From NCBI GenBank assembly GCA_950022295.1, contig OX465599.1, positions 276,789,501-276,853,500 of the forward strand: a DNA stretch of 64,000 nt. The letters are read 5' to 3'. Below, in pieces: positions 10,423 through 22,600 of the stretch (its first letter is position 1; every line of letters starts with the position of its first letter). The DNA comes from Bromus sterilis. Taxonomy: Eukaryota > Streptophyta > Magnoliopsida > Poales > Poaceae. The notes beneath the pieces were generated by a model that ran no database searches, had not been told where the DNA came from, and saw nothing but the letters and a program-made list of their open reading frames with translations. A program made the translations under genes and the position numbers.

Positions 10423-11053
10423 GAGCGCTTGACACTCCTGGATCTTCTTTCATCATCTTTCATCGCACACTTGAAAACTCCCTTCATACATAACTCATCA
10501 TAAGCTGATTAGAGAGGTTAGTACACTTAATAAAATAATTTTTCCCCACTGGATATAAAGATATTCTTGAATAGCTACTGTTTCTCAAGATTGCCAAAAG
10601 GTTTTTGCACAGAAAAAGCAAGCTTATGGTTTGCAAAAGTAAGGAGAGACAAAACTTGGCAGAATCTGTGAAAACGGAACAACAGGTAGTAGAGAATTTT
10701 TTTCGGGGCACTTCTGCAACTCAAATAAAAAAACTCGGAACATACAAAAGTTCTGCGATTGTATAGAGCATGCTGTGTAAAAATTTCAGCTAAAAAATGA
10801 ACTGGTGATTTGATCCGATTTTTTCCGTCAAGAGGACAAAATTCTGTTTTCTGGAAAACATGTCACAACTTTCGCTTCCCTTATCATAAGAGGCTATAAC
10901 TTGGCACAACGCTTGAAAATAAAGATACAATGATGTTGCTACAGTAGTAACAATCATCAAGACCACTAAAAACAGAAGTAAAAACATCTTGGGTTGCCTC
11001 CCAACAAGCACTTTCTTTTACGCCTTTAAGCTAGGCATAAGGCAAAAGAAGAA

Positions 11054-11893
11054 TCAAAGGTCTCCAAAATCGTCGGAATCATAAAATCCTTCAAATTGAT
11101 TTTCAGTAAGCTCATTCTTCTTCTTCCTAGGAAAGATGTACTTACCTTTCTCCTTACCGCGCAAGCGTATGTGCCCGTTACCAATATCAATGAAGCCTTT
11201 CATAGCTCGGAGGAAGTCCCTTCCAAGCACAATGTTACTTTGGTTTGGCTCCATGATGAAGAAATCCATCGGCGCAATCCTATGAAGGAATGAAACTTTG
11301 ACTTCTTTTACCTTTCCTTTAACCTCTGAAATATCTCCGTTAGCATGTTCATGATAAGATGACAATTTATCCATATCTAGTTTCAAAGAATCATAAAGTA
11401 ATTTTGGCATAGTAGAAACCATGGATCCAATGTCACAAAAAGCAAGAAGGTCTTGGTTAGAGATGCTAATCCTAACAAAGGGCTCCCAATCATCATCTAT
11501 CTCCAACATTTCTTTCTTGTTGGATTTAAGTTCTTCTACCTTCCTCAAGTCTAGAGCATCCATCCTCTTTTCAATAGTGGGAAGTCTATCTATAACAGTA
11601 TCAATACTGCGATCATAAACAAAATAACTGGATATACTATGCAAAATATCAAGAGCTCTAGCTTCATCACACTCTAAAAAGTCTCCTTCAGTTATAATAT
11701 CAAGAGAGTGTTTACACCACTTAAAAACACCATGGTAAAAATTTCTAAGCACAATTTTTATAGGTATCCAAGGCATAATTCTTTTATGTGCTTCAGAAAT
11801 TCTGTCCCATGCCTTCTTCATATTTTCTCCATCAATTTGCCGGAAATCGAGAACTTCCGATTCCCGCAAAGCACCAAGTCCTAACATGTTCAT
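11054..11893 (-). CDS. Element F gag-protease-like ORF (279 residues), N-terminus lost
   Basis: The N-terminal part contains ENMKKAWDRISEAHKRIM, the Athila-type gag segment (compare VSQAWERMKTLVKNC in element B). Residues about 130-220 resemble a retropepsin-like fold with SNQDLLAFCDIGSMVSTMP, where the usual DxGA/S is CDIGS, and ends in SNIVLGRDFLRA, the equivalent of ILGRPF. No RT motif follows. The frame is open for 279 codons, long for a dead element. Upstream sequence toward the primer site has no matching capsid start, so the N-terminus is missing or frame-shifted. Element B carries a longer, related version. Confidence 0.7.
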   Translation of the reverse strand: MNMLGLGALRESEVLDFRQIDGENMKKAWDRISEAHKRIMPWIPIKIVLRNFYHGVFKWCKHSLDIITEGDFLECDEARALDILHSISSYFVYDRSIDTVIDRLPTIEKRMDALDLRKVEELKSNKKEMLEIDDDWEPFVRISISNQDLLAFCDIGSMVSTMPKLLYDSLKLDMDKLSSYHEHANGDISEVKGKVKEVKVSFLHRIAPMDFFIMEPNQSNIVLGRDFLRAMKGFIDIGNGHIRLRGKEKGKYIFPRKKKNELTENQFEGFYDSDDFGDL

Positions 11894-12040
11894 CTAAACA
11901 AGGACGACTACTAACAGCAAGATAAATATTTTCTTGTGATTTTTGATATAAGACACAAATATCAAAATTGAAAGGTAGACTAACAAGACTAAAAAGTAAA
12001 GGTAAAAGGTAGTGGGAACCTCCCCTATCTTATCACTCGG

Positions 12041-12060
12041 AGTCCCTGGCAACGGCGCCA
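12041..12060 (-). other. Primer binding site of element F (tRNA-Asp type)
   Basis: TGGCGCCGTTGCCAGGGACT on the minus strand, about ten bases from the LTR end, resembles the TGGCGCCGTTGCCGGGGA site typical of Athila-like elements. Confidence 0.8.
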
Positions 12061-12070
12061 GAAATTTGCT

Positions 12071-13727
12071 TGATACGCGAGAGATGATAATTGCTTCTCG
12101 CCCTTCGTTGGTTACCCCAAGTGGAAGGTGAGATGCAGCGTTGCGGCAAGTTTCCCTCGGTGAAGATACCGAGGTTTTAAGATTGTCTCCCGTAGGACTC
12201 CGGCAATGATAAGTAGGTGATTTGGCAAGTTAGGCACCTAATCACTTGCCTCGCCTGGACCTGCACACAACACAAATAACTTTGCTCCCAACGAAGTTCA
12301 GAGAGGTTGTCAATCTCTCCGGTCTTGTTGTTTACAAAGGATCAAACGCAAGGGATAATGATAATGATAGCAACTGAAAGTAAAAGCTGAAAAGGAAATA
12401 AGCGTGTAAACAGTGATGAGAATATGGACTAGGGTCCCGTGATGTTCACTGGTGATGTCTCTCTCCCAAAATACGATGAAACTGCTATGCAAGGTAAACA
12501 AATTACAGATGGGCAATTGACAGGATTATAAACGCACCGCAATGCTAACTATGCTACAAAGAAAGGAAGAGGCTCAAAAGCATGGGCAGTACGCCAAAAT
12601 AAGTAGACCGAAATCCATCTGCATCTACTACTAATCATCCAACTTGAGATATCTATCCAGAACATCTCGCTGGTATTAAGTTGCGATCCCCACCCATAGT
12701 GTAAACCCAAATCAACAGACAACTGCATTAAAAAGAACTTTGCGTAAAGTAAACAATCCTTGTAACCGCGGTTACAAGCACCGTTGTTTTCCCCCTTGTG
12801 GCAACAACACATCCCCTAGACTCATGTTTCTGTCACTCAAGCGTGTCATCAGGGGGCATGAACCCACAGTCGAGCATAACGTTCCCTCTTGGAGTCACTA
12901 CCTACTACTTGGCCAAAGCAATAAACATCAACAGAGAACATGCAAGAATTACTTAGGAACAAAAATATAAAAGATAAGAACCAAATATATTAATCTATCA
13001 CAATCTTAACATAATCTCATAATCCATCAGATCCCATCAAACTCAGCATAGCAAAAAGCAGAAAGATTACATATGTGCCTCAATCATGTAGGGCAGTTCA
13101 TGAGGTCTAAACCATGAGGAACAAAGAGGGGATGAGAACATCACATAGCTACTTATCACGGACCCATGGTCCAAAGGAAACTACTCACGACACATCCGGG
13201 AAGCGTCCATGGTGGAGGGGAAGCTCCCGGAGGTCGATACTCCCTCCGGCAGGGTGCCGAGAAGGGGTCTGCAGGTGCTCCCGATCTTGGAAGCGCGGCG
13301 GCGGCGGAACAGAGGCGAGATCGCGAAATAGGGTTCTATCTTTGGAAGTTTCCCGTGGAGGAGAATAAATAGGCGAAGGGGGGAAGCCAGGGGGCACCAG
13401 GGGTCCAGGCGCTCCCCTGGTGCGGCCAGGCCCCTGGCCGCGCCAGCTAGGCGCCTGGGGCCCTGGTGGGTCCCACCTAGTCCCCCTTCGGGACTCCGGA
13501 AGGTTCCTTCACGCCGATTTTTATCTGATTTTTCCTGAATTTCTGGAGCACTTTTTATATGGGGGAAAACTGAAATAGAAAAACAGCAGAAGACAGAAAC
13601 TGGCACTGGGGTGCACTGAGTTAATAGGTTAGTCCAAATATGATCAAAAGTGTATCTAGATCATAGCAATATCACACAAAACATGCATGGAGCAAGCGAA
13701 AATTATCGATACGTTTGGGACGTATCA
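12071..13727 (-). mobile_element. 5' LTR of element F (1,657 bp)
   Basis: On the plus strand it starts TGATACGCGAGAG and ends GGGACGTATCA, so both tips carry the inverted TGATACG/CGTATCA. The minus-strand start TGATACGTCCCAAACGTATC is the characteristic Sabrina/WHAM-type tip and is shared with elements B and H. No ORF of note lies within it. Confidence 0.85.
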
Positions 13728-14274
13728 ACAACCCAGAAAGCTTTGTGTTCTAACTCTAATGGCAAATGGCCAACCTTGCCATAGACCATCTTATAGGGAG
13801 ACATGCCCATGGGGTTTTTGTAAGAAGTTCTATATGCCCATGGAGCATCTCCTTACTTCTTTGACCAGTCCTTTGTAGAACTATTGACTGTCTTTTGTAA
13901 GATCAACTTGATCTCTCTATTGGTGAGCACAACTTGCCCACTAGTTTGAGGGTGGTACGGTGAAGCAATTCTATGATTGACATCGTACTTGGCTAAATAT
14001 TTTCTAAAAGCTCCATGCGTGAAGTGTGATCCTCCATCAGTCATGAAGTACCTAGGTACACCAAACCTAGGGAAAATTACATCTTTGAGCATTTTCAAAG
14101 ATGTCTTGTGATCAGCACTCTCAGTGGGGATTGCTGCAACCCACTTGGTTACATAATCAACAACTACTTAAATGTGAGTGTACTTGTGCGAGGGAGGAAA
14201 AGGACCCATAAAATCAAAACCCCAGCAATCAAAAGGCTCAATCACTAGGAAAAGGGCCCATAAAATCAAAACCT
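13728..14274 (-). pseudogene. Element C integrase core, left fragment
   Basis: The minus strand reads GFDFMGPFPPSHKYTHI (first catalytic D region), MTDGGSHFTHGAFRKYL (second D) and YHPQTSGQVVLTNREIK, where the catalytic E is retained in NREIK but the family SGQAE is altered. This is the Athila-type integrase core. RNase H and the start of the integrase are at 26,707-27,025, so Copia element D sits between them; roughly 80 residues of the zinc-binding region are missing. Next to D there is a local duplication: AAGGRCCCATAAAATCAAAACC occurs in two copies about 45 bp apart (near 14,200 and 14,250). F interrupts the left side. Confidence 0.8.
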
Positions 14275-15679
14275 GAACCGGGCGAGCAGCGGAAGAAAGA
14301 CGTATTCGGATCCTGACTCCAGCAGAGCGACGGCCTGCTTTGTGGTGGAGAACTCCAGTCCAGGTGCAAACTCCAAACAAGGGGAGTCCACTTCCAGGAA
14401 GGAGAAGGAGAGAGAGAGAGAGGAATAATTGTGTGTTGGAAAAATGGGGGGTGTACCCCTCCTTATATAGGCCAAGGGGGATGACATCCTCCTCCCCTCC
14501 CCCATGTGGGACTAAACTCCCAGGGGGGGAGTGCGCCAGCCTAGGGGGGGATGGGCCCCACCCTTGGCGCCAAGCCCAAGGGGGAAACCCCCTCCTCCCC
14601 TAATGGGCCCCATAGGCCCATATAGCCTTTTTCCATTTTTTAATTATTTTAATATGTTTAAATATTTAATTCAGATAATCAAATAATAAAACATTATTAA
14701 AACAAATTAAACTTTATTTTGAACCATTCAAAATGTCCGGAACAACTTCCGTCCTCCTTCGGAACTATTCCGGTGATTTCTCCTATTTCACCGATTGATC
14801 CCGAAACTGTCCTATGCATCGATTGCCCTTAAGTGTAACACCCTAACGGTCCGGGAAACATCAGACATGGTCGAGACTCTTCTCATTGACCAATGACTAG
14901 TCAGTTGGACCTGGTTACAATCCTTGACAGCCCCTGCGCTTCCATCGAATGAACTTCAATCGCTTTTGGAAACCGTTAACGATACGACGTAATCCCTTTG
15001 TGATGCGGTACTTTGTTTGTCCGAGGTTCGATCGTCGGTATCCCACATACCGTGTTCACATCTCGTTCACAACAAAAAAGTTTACTCGTCCGTGCCTATT
15101 GCATCTCCCGTGACCTAGTCACCTGCTTGCAAGCTATTGATGCAATATCACGGAGTGGGCCCAGAGTTCCTGTCCTGTTACAAGGACTGACAAATCCCGC
15201 TCTGATCTATTAACATACTCATCAACCATCTATTTCGGAATACCCAAAGTGCCCCGTTATATCCAGCATATTTTAGTCAGGTGGTGGGATACAAATCAAG
15301 TCTCCGCATAGATGACAATTACGTATGATCATTACGGTCTAAGGACTAAGCCATACGTTACAAAGTCATCGCAACGCTGAACTATGTGACTCGATCACAT
15401 TGCAATACTTTACGTGGGTGTATGTCCATCAAATCATTCCCCTAATGACATGACCTCGTTGTCAATGGACTTAAGTGTCGCCATGATCAGGAAAGCTTGA
15501 TCAATCAATTGCCCAATGAGACAGTTTACCCAAGTTAAACTACAGACCTATGTTTTATACTACACCTGTATTAGTATTTCCAAGTAATACAGTTATAGAA
15601 CAGTATAAAACGTATTATGAACAAAATGGATATGTGACAAATATCTTTATTAATTTGTCTCTAGGGCACATATCCAACA
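14275..15679 (-). mobile_element. 3' LTR of element D, end truncated (about 1,405 bp)
   Basis: It aligns with 25,294-26,706 in the 5' LTR nearly base for base, from GAACCGGGCGAGCAGCGG to ATATCCAACA. A TATA box CTATATAAGG is at 14,461-14,470 on the minus strand. The last 290 bp of the LTR (present at 25,003-25,293) are absent. Confidence 0.85.
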
Positions 15680-15690
15680 GTCTCCCACTT
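15680..15690 (-). other. Polypurine tract of element D
   Basis: AAGTGGGAGAC on the minus strand directly precedes the TGTTGG start of the 3' LTR. Confidence 0.8.
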
Positions 15691-15715
15691 GCACTAGAGT
15701 ACAAATTACACTAGT

Positions 15716-16368
15716 TTACATCAGGTATGTATCTAAAACCAATAGTCTCTCGGTGTTCTTAAACTTGCCCTGTGGAAGAGGTTTAGTCATCGGGTCTGCT
15801 GCGTTCAGATCCGTATGTATCTTGTGAATCCTATTGTGTCCATCCCGGACGTAGTATCGCGTCACGTGGAACTTTCGGAGAATGTGCTTGGCTGTAGAGT
15901 GAGTTCTTGGCTCCTTCGCGTTAGCAATGGCACCCGTGTTGTCGCAGAAGATTCCCACGGGGTTAGTGCAGCTGGGAAAGACGCCAAGCTCGATCACGAA
16001 CTTCTCAGCCACAACACCTCGTTTGACGCTTCGCAAGCGGCAATATACTCCGATTCCATTGTAGATTGGGTGACGACTGACTGTTAGCCGCTCCTCCAGC
16101 TAATCGCGCCACCGTTCAACATGAAAACATATCCCGTCTGGGATTTCGAATCATCTAGGTCTGAGCTGAGGCTTGCGTCAACGTAACCCTTTACGGTGAG
16201 CTCCTCATCAACTCCTCCATAAACAAGAAAGAGATCCTTTGTTCTTCTCAAGTACTTTAGGATGTTCTTTACTGCGTTCCAGTGAGCCATTACCGGATTA
16301 CTCTGGTAGCGATTAGTCATACTAATAGCCAACGGTAAATCCGTCCGGGTACATAACATAGCATACAT
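15716..16368 (-). pseudogene. Element D RNase H
   Basis: The minus strand reads MYAMLCTRTDLPLAISM...NILKYLRRTKDLFLVYGG and GYVDASLSSDLDDSKSQTGYVF (the RNase H start with the catalytic D), then CDNTGAIANAKEPRTHSTAKHI and PMTKPLPQGKF at the C-terminus, all hallmark Copia positions. A frame break lies near 16,080. It ends 37 bases from the polypurine tract, as is usual for this group. Confidence 0.88.
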
Positions 16369-17190
16369 GAGAGAACCTATGGCTGAGGCATAGGGTTTTT
16401 GAGGACATTTCCTCCTTCTCTTTTTCTTTGGTCGGGCACTGAGTCACGCTTAACTTGACACCTTTTATAACTGGCAAGAGGCCTCTCTTGGAGTTATCCA
16501 TACTGAACCTTTTCAATATCTTGTCAATATAAGTGTTCTGACTCAAAGCCAATGGTCGATTAGGTCTATCTCTATAGATCTTAATCCCCAATATGTACGC
16601 AGCTTCACCAAGGTCCTTCATGGAAAATTGTCCATTCAGATATTCCTTCACTTCTCCTAAGAATTTCTTATCGTTCCCTATTAGCAATATGTCATCTACA
16701 TATAACACAAGGAATGCTATAGAGCTCCCACTCAGTTTCTTATAGACACAGAACTCTTCGAACTTTTGGACAAATCCAAAAGCTTTAATGACCTCATCAA
16801 ATCGAAGATTCCAGCTCCGAGATGCTTGCTTCAACCCATCGATGGAACGTTGAAGCTTGCACACCTTACCAGCATTCCTTGGATCGATACACCCCTATGG
16901 TTGCATCATATACAACTGTTCCTCAATGTTTCCATTTAGGAATGCAGTTTTCACATCCATCTGCCAAATCTCGTAATCATGATATGCAACTATTTCTAGT
17001 AGGATCCGAATAGACTTTATCATCGCTACAGGAGAGAACGTCTCCTCATACTCAACTCCTTGAATTTGTCGGAACCCCTTAGCGACAAGTCGAGCTTTGT
17101 AGACAGATACGTTTCTGTCTGCGTCAGTCTTTTTCTTGAAAATACATTTATTCTCGACGGCCTTGCGGTCCTCGGGAATATCCACCAAAG
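16330..17190 (-). pseudogene. Element D reverse transcriptase
   Basis: Readable landmarks on the minus strand are KARLVAKGFRQIQGVEYEET, WQMDVKTAFLNGNIEEQLYM, then a stop, then LQRSIDGLKQASRSWN and LYVDDILLIGND with the catalytic YVDD. The expected Q-P-x-G-F segment is broken at about 16,890. A frameshift near 16,360 leads to the RNase H frame. These are standard Copia RT motifs. Confidence 0.9.
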
Positions 17191-17191
17191 T

Positions 17192-18480
17192 CTAAACTTT
17201 GTTGGTGTACATGGAGTCTATTTCGGATTTCATGGCTTCAAGCCATTTCTCGGACTCGGGTCCCTCCATAGCTTCTTTGTAACTCGTAGGTTCATCTGAC
17301 TCATCAGCCGAGATTGCATTCACAAGCTGTCCGTAAAACTCAGTAGCTTGACGGGCTCTTGATGACCTACGGGGCATAATAGGTTCCTCTTCATTCTCAT
17401 CATGATCGTTATGAATGTCGTTCTGGCCATTCTCTTCAGCTCCCACTGTAGAAGAAGGTCCCAGAACAACTTCTGTGGCCGTTTCTTCCAATTGGAGAGA
17501 TTAGTCAGTCACTTCATCGAGATATATTTTCCTCCCACTCAACTCTTTCGAGAGAAACTCTTTCTCAAGAAAGTGTCCAGACTTGGCAACAAACGTTTAT
17601 CTCTCAGACTGATTGTAGAAGGTGTATCCACAAGTTTCCTTGGGATAACCCACAAAGATGCACTTATCCGCCTTGGATTAAAGTTTGTCAGCCTGTAGTT
17701 TCCTAACATAAGCCTCAAAACCCCAAATCTTCAGGTGAGACAACTTAGGTTTCGTGCCATGCCATTCTTCAAATGGTGTTGTCTTTACGGATTTGGATGG
17801 TGCCCTATTAAGAACGTAAGCGGCAGTTTCTAATGCATACCCCCAGAATGACACAGGAAAATCAGTATGAGACATCATCGATCGTACGCTATCCAATAGG
17901 GTTCAATTACGTCGTTCAGCCACACCGTTTCTCTGAGGTGTGCCTGTCGGCGTAAGCTGTGGTACTATGCCACAAGACTTCAGATGATTGCCAAACTCGT
18001 GACTTAAATACTCGCCACCTCGATCCGATCGAAGGTGCTTGATTTTCTTTCCGAGTTGATTCTCGACCTCATTCTGAAATTCCTTGAACCTTTCAAAGGT
18101 TTCAGGCTTATGCTTCATCAAGTAAATATTCCCATATCTACTCAAGTCATCAGTAAAGTTCACGAAGCAACGAATACCATTGCATGTGGGGACGTTCATG
18201 GGTCCACATACATCTGTATGTATGATCCCCAATAAGTCATCCGCACGCTCCATTATCCCATTGAATGGAGTCCTTGTCATTTTGCCCATTAGGCATGGTT
18301 CACATGTATCAAGGGATCCAAAATCCAATGAATCTAGAAGTCCATCCTTATGGAGCCTCTCCATGCGCGTTATACCAATATGACCAAGTCGGCAATGCCA
18401 CATCATCATGTGCTCTTCATCACTACTCTTTAATCTTTTGGCCTCTATATTGTTAATGTAACACACGTCACCATCGAGAT
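17192..18480 (-). pseudogene. Element D integrase and linker
   Basis: The zinc-binding region reads MWHCRLGHIGITRMERLHKDGLL...CEPCLMGKM (H-H-C-C). The core has IIHTDVCGPM (D), NFTDDLSRY (D) and GTPQRNGVAERRN (E). The C-terminal GKKI-like region is SFWGYALETAAYVLNRAPS. Further toward RT is the acidic/basic linker with MPRRSSRARQATEF. Stops occur after VAERRN and near 17,675. Confidence 0.88.
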
Positions 18481-19643
18481 CAAGTACGAATAAACCACGT
18501 TGCTCCGGCGCGTGAACATAAAACACTTCATCCTTATAAATCGAACAACCAATTGTATCAGACTTAAAAGAATAGTGGTCTCGCTTCAAGAAAGAGCCAC
18601 TAACGATGTTCACACTCAATGCGGGTACATAGTAGCATTTATTCAGAACCAAAACTAATCCTGAAGGGAGACTAAGATGCTTCGTGCTGACCGCCAACAC
18701 AACAATTTGACAGCCATTCCCCACGCGCATCGTCACTTCATCTTTCAGCAAGCGTCTCTTATTCCTTAGTCCCTGAACGGAATTAGAAATATGAGCGACA
18801 GATCCTGTATCAAGTATCCAGGATGTGTTCCCGGCGCTTGTCAAGAAAAGATCAACAATATGTATATCAAATATACCCTCGTCTCTCTTGGCGACCTTGC
18901 CGGCCTTCTTGTCCTTTAGGTACTTGGGGCAGTTGCGTTTCCAGTGACCTTCACCCTTGCAGTAGAAGCACTCAACTCCGGGTTTGGGCTTTTGTGCCTT
19001 GGGAGGAACGACAACAGACTTTCCATCCCTTTTGGGGCCACCTCTCTTAGCATTCTCCCGCCTGCTTGACTTCTTAAACTTAGTGGTCTTGTTGACCATG
19101 AAGACAGCGTGCTCCTTCTTTCAGCACTCTTCAGCATGGCGAACAACTCAGAAGGGGTTTTGGTCATCCCCTACATGTTGTAGTTCAACAAAAGCCTTTG
19201 TAGCTAGGGGGAAGCGACTGCAACACCCTATCAACAGCAAGTTCATCTGGAATCTGACATTCCAGAGCATTCAAGCGTTGAACGTAGCCAGACATCTTGA
19301 CCACGTGCTCACTCACGCTGCCATGCTCGTCCATCTTTTCTAAGAAGAAGGCTTCAGAAGCCTCATACCGTTCATCCCTGGCTTGAGGTGCAAAGACCGC
19401 CTTGAGGTCGGTGATAATCTCATATGCACCCATCCTCTCAAAGAGTTTCTGCAGCTCAGCCTCCATGGAGTAGAGCATGGCACTATGGACAAGGTTGTAA
19501 TCATAAGTCTTGGAGAGATAGACATTCTTCTCATCCTGACTGGCATCATCTGCTGGTGTGTTGCCTATCGCGCCCTCTAGTATGTATGCCATTTTGAGGG
19601 GAACGAGGAGAATCCTCAGGGTGCGGAACCGGTTGGTGAAGTT
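18481..19643 (-). pseudogene. Element D gag C-terminal part and protease
   Basis: From right to left: the capsid segment YILEGAIGNTPADDASQDEK...HSAMLYSMEAELQKLFE, then a frame break near 19,185, a basic stretch, the zinc knuckle CFYCKGEGHWKRNC (CX2CX4HX4C), and the protease motif WILDTGSVAHISN with the DTG catalytic triad. The N-terminal 26 or so residues of gag are separated from this by the inserted solo LTR at 19,644. Confidence 0.88.
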
Positions 19644-22600
19644 TGTAACATCCCAGATTTCACAAAAAATATTTATTATTATTATTATTATTGTCTGATT
19701 TGTTTGCGGTGTTTGCATCCCCGATTTATCGATCGGCGATTATTTTCCCCCCTCTTATCTCGTACCGGATGGGGACCTACCCTTGCCACCCTGACACTCG
19801 ACCTTTGCGACACCGGGTTTCAACCGATCACAGTCGCGAAAACCGCACAAGACCAGCCGCAGCCAACGGAACAAAAAACCACGTTTAATAATTAAACAGG
19901 TTATTTTTATAGCGCGCCGGAAAGTGTTCTCGGAACGGTTCCAGAGCGAGGTGAACGTCGTCGGCTCGACGCACTGATCACGTAGTTTGAAGTTTTACCC
20001 TAATCAGAGGTCCTGCGGATCCCCGGCGGTTAGAAACGTAAACACCGCGCGCGAGAGAGAAAACCAAGGATATTTTGCAAACTGCCAGCCACCTGGGCTA
20101 TATAAAGACCACCACTCTCCCACCCCTCTCTAGGGTTTCCCTAAGCCAAAAATTGCAGCCACCCCCTCACAATTTCCCCCAGATCCAGTTTTAGCCCCAA
20201 AATCGTCCAACCTAGATCCCAAATAATTTCGGCCGTCGGATTTCGCGATCGGAGGGCCCTGGATGCGCCACGTCAGCCCCTGGAGATCCACCAACCTCTC
20301 CTCCCACCTCCTTCCCGTGGGCACGCAGCCGCCGCCACCTCGCTCCAGCCGGCGAGCCGCCGCCGGTCACCACCGCACGCAACGCCGGGTGAGCCGCGCC
20401 TTCCTCCGCACCTCTCCTTCCTCTCTTCCCTCTCGCCTCTAACCTCTCTGTCTTCTCTCTCCCGCAACGCCGGCCGCCATGGAAGCCAGCCAGGAGCTCG
20501 GAGCAGCCGCCCCGGGACCTGCCGCCCTGCCCCTCGCCCGGATCCAGCGAGATCCGGCGAGCCCCGCGCGGATCCGCTCCTTGGCGCCCCTCCTCCACGC
20601 CTCCACGCCACCGCGCTCCGGCTAGCCGCCGGCTGCGGGCGCCGCCGTCGCCGTGGTCGGGCGCGACCCCGATCTGGCCTCCCAACCACCCGCGTGGCCG
20701 GCCCAGCGCGCCTGCAGCCCACAGCGCCCACCGGCCCAGCCCCGAGGCTGCGGCCCATCTCCAGCACCGACCGCGGACCAGGCCGGCCTCCTCCCCTCTC
20801 CAGCGGCCAGATGGACCTCGGCCCAAGTGAGGTTGCCCCTTTTTTTCCTGGGCAATGTTTTCCTTTTTATTTTTTTCGCTAAGTCTGGAGGAAAACTGCT
20901 GCTGATTGCCTGTTTGCGATGTAGTTTGCGAGTAAATCGTAGCCCGGATCACGATGCGCCCAAAAGGAAAGTTCTTTAGAATTATGTGTACTTCAATCCA
21001 TCTTTTGTGAGCATTTTGATTTGAGGCCATCTTGATGTTGTTAATCTCTGTTGAAGTGGGCACCAGACTATTAACTGCTATTATTTTCTGTTAGCGTGTT
21101 GCTGTTGTTATTTTATTGCAAGTTTGCATGATGATTGTGACACATCCATGAGGGTTATTGCATTGATTCTTGTTACATATTGTTAAGCATCATGTCTACT
21201 TCCATTATATGTATTGCATTGTCATGTTTACATTCGTGGTCATAGTTATATTTCTTCGCCAAGTTGCTATGCCACTGTTTTTTACATCCACCTCTGTTTT
21301 TCTCTAAGTTTGTAACTTTCCGATGCCATGTTGCATTCTTAGTATCTTTTGATCTGTGATGCATATGACCATGATTCTTGTTTGTACCTGATCACCATCA
21401 TGCCTACTCCATGCTCATATATTGCTATGTCATGTTGCTGCACTTTTGCATATAGCTTTACCCATGTTTGTACAGCATGAATATAACAGTTTCTGCCATG
21501 TTTTTCCTAATTTTCACTAAGTCCTTGACCAGTAATGTTTTATAGCTTTTTGTGTTGCTTATAACAGAGAACCATGATGCCTATTTGCATGATTCCTTTT
21601 GCCATGCCTTCTCTGCCATGTCTACTTTAGTTGAATATCATTCGTGAGAATGTTTGCATTCATTATCCTATTTATGCATTGCTCTAAAGTGTGCTTCCTG
21701 ATGTTTGGCATATTCTGTTTCAAACTTGTATTGCTTGTATCTTTTTAACCGTAACTACGTTTGGGGTGTTCTTTACATGTAACTTGTTTAGTTTTTCGTT
21801 TACTTTGTGTTTATGCTATTGTTTGCTGCTGTTAACCAACCTAAAATATTGTTTAGGGCAGAACAGTACCGAATTCTCTAATTGTCGTGCGGCACTTAGT
21901 GATATGCCATGTTTATGTTGTGCCTCACTTAAATTGACTAGCATAGATAGTTTCCTTCATGCTTCACCTCTTGTCATGTTTGTGTGCTATGCAATGCTTG
22001 CTTGAGTTGCCATGTTGACAACCTTTCTCATCTTGTGTAGCTAAACAACTTGAACCCTTGTAAATGTGTGGTACCGTCGTGTGTGACGAGTACTCCACTT
22101 AACCTGTTAGTAACCGCTCTCGAGGGTAGGTGCGATGTCTCGTGTTGCCTTCTTGTTGATTCTTTCTCGTGTTGGCTTCGTAGTAATAGATGCTTGCTCG
22201 TTGATTGCTTTCCAGTGTTTACCGTCTTGTGCGCTTCCGCGGGTACCTTCGGAGACGATGCGAGCTTGCGATCAACTACACCTTCGGAACCCAACTTATC
22301 AACAGGCAATGACTATACATTACTTATGATCCATTCTATTTCAACCAGCGGTTTTCATGCTAGTCTTGGATAGGTTCGATGTTTGATCCTACCACATGTT
22401 TACAGCCTCTTTCAAACCGATACAGCCATGTCCCTTCCCAGAAAACCTTGTACTGATATGTTACTATTGCTCGTTGCTCAGCCCCTGCTTTGTATGCATG
22501 CTTAGGATGCTACGATGTTACCCTGTTACTCCTTGGTTTGGGCTATGACATTATTATATTGTTGTTGATGATATGATTATTACAATGTTGACTATATTCG

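Larger units (their letters stand above)
10352..13727 (-). mobile_element. Element F: 5' part of a Sabrina/WHAM-type Athila-like retrotransposon, cut by element A
   Basis: On the minus strand the order is 5' LTR (13,727 down to 12,071), a tRNA-Asp primer site, a leader, a gag-protease-like ORF, and internal sequence ending at element A. The last part at 10,352-10,510 matches element B at 44,086-44,240 closely. The rest of F should lie left of the window beyond element A. F is inserted in the integrase part of element C; C sequence starts directly at 13,728 (ACAAC would be its target duplication). Confidence 0.85.

Noticed and set aside
13853..14380. A separate element G in this interval
   Set aside because: Its integrase core is of the same Athila type as element C and fits as the continuation of C across the D insertion.
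15013..15213. Repeated short ORF in both LTRs of element D (also at 26,025)
   Set aside because: Duplicate is due to the LTR pair; no motif, and it lies opposite to the transcription direction.
20212..21063. 283-residue minus-strand ORF and overlapping frames in solo LTR unit 1
   Set aside because: GC-rich, R/G/A-dominated shadow sequence; the corresponding part of unit 2 does not preserve the frame.
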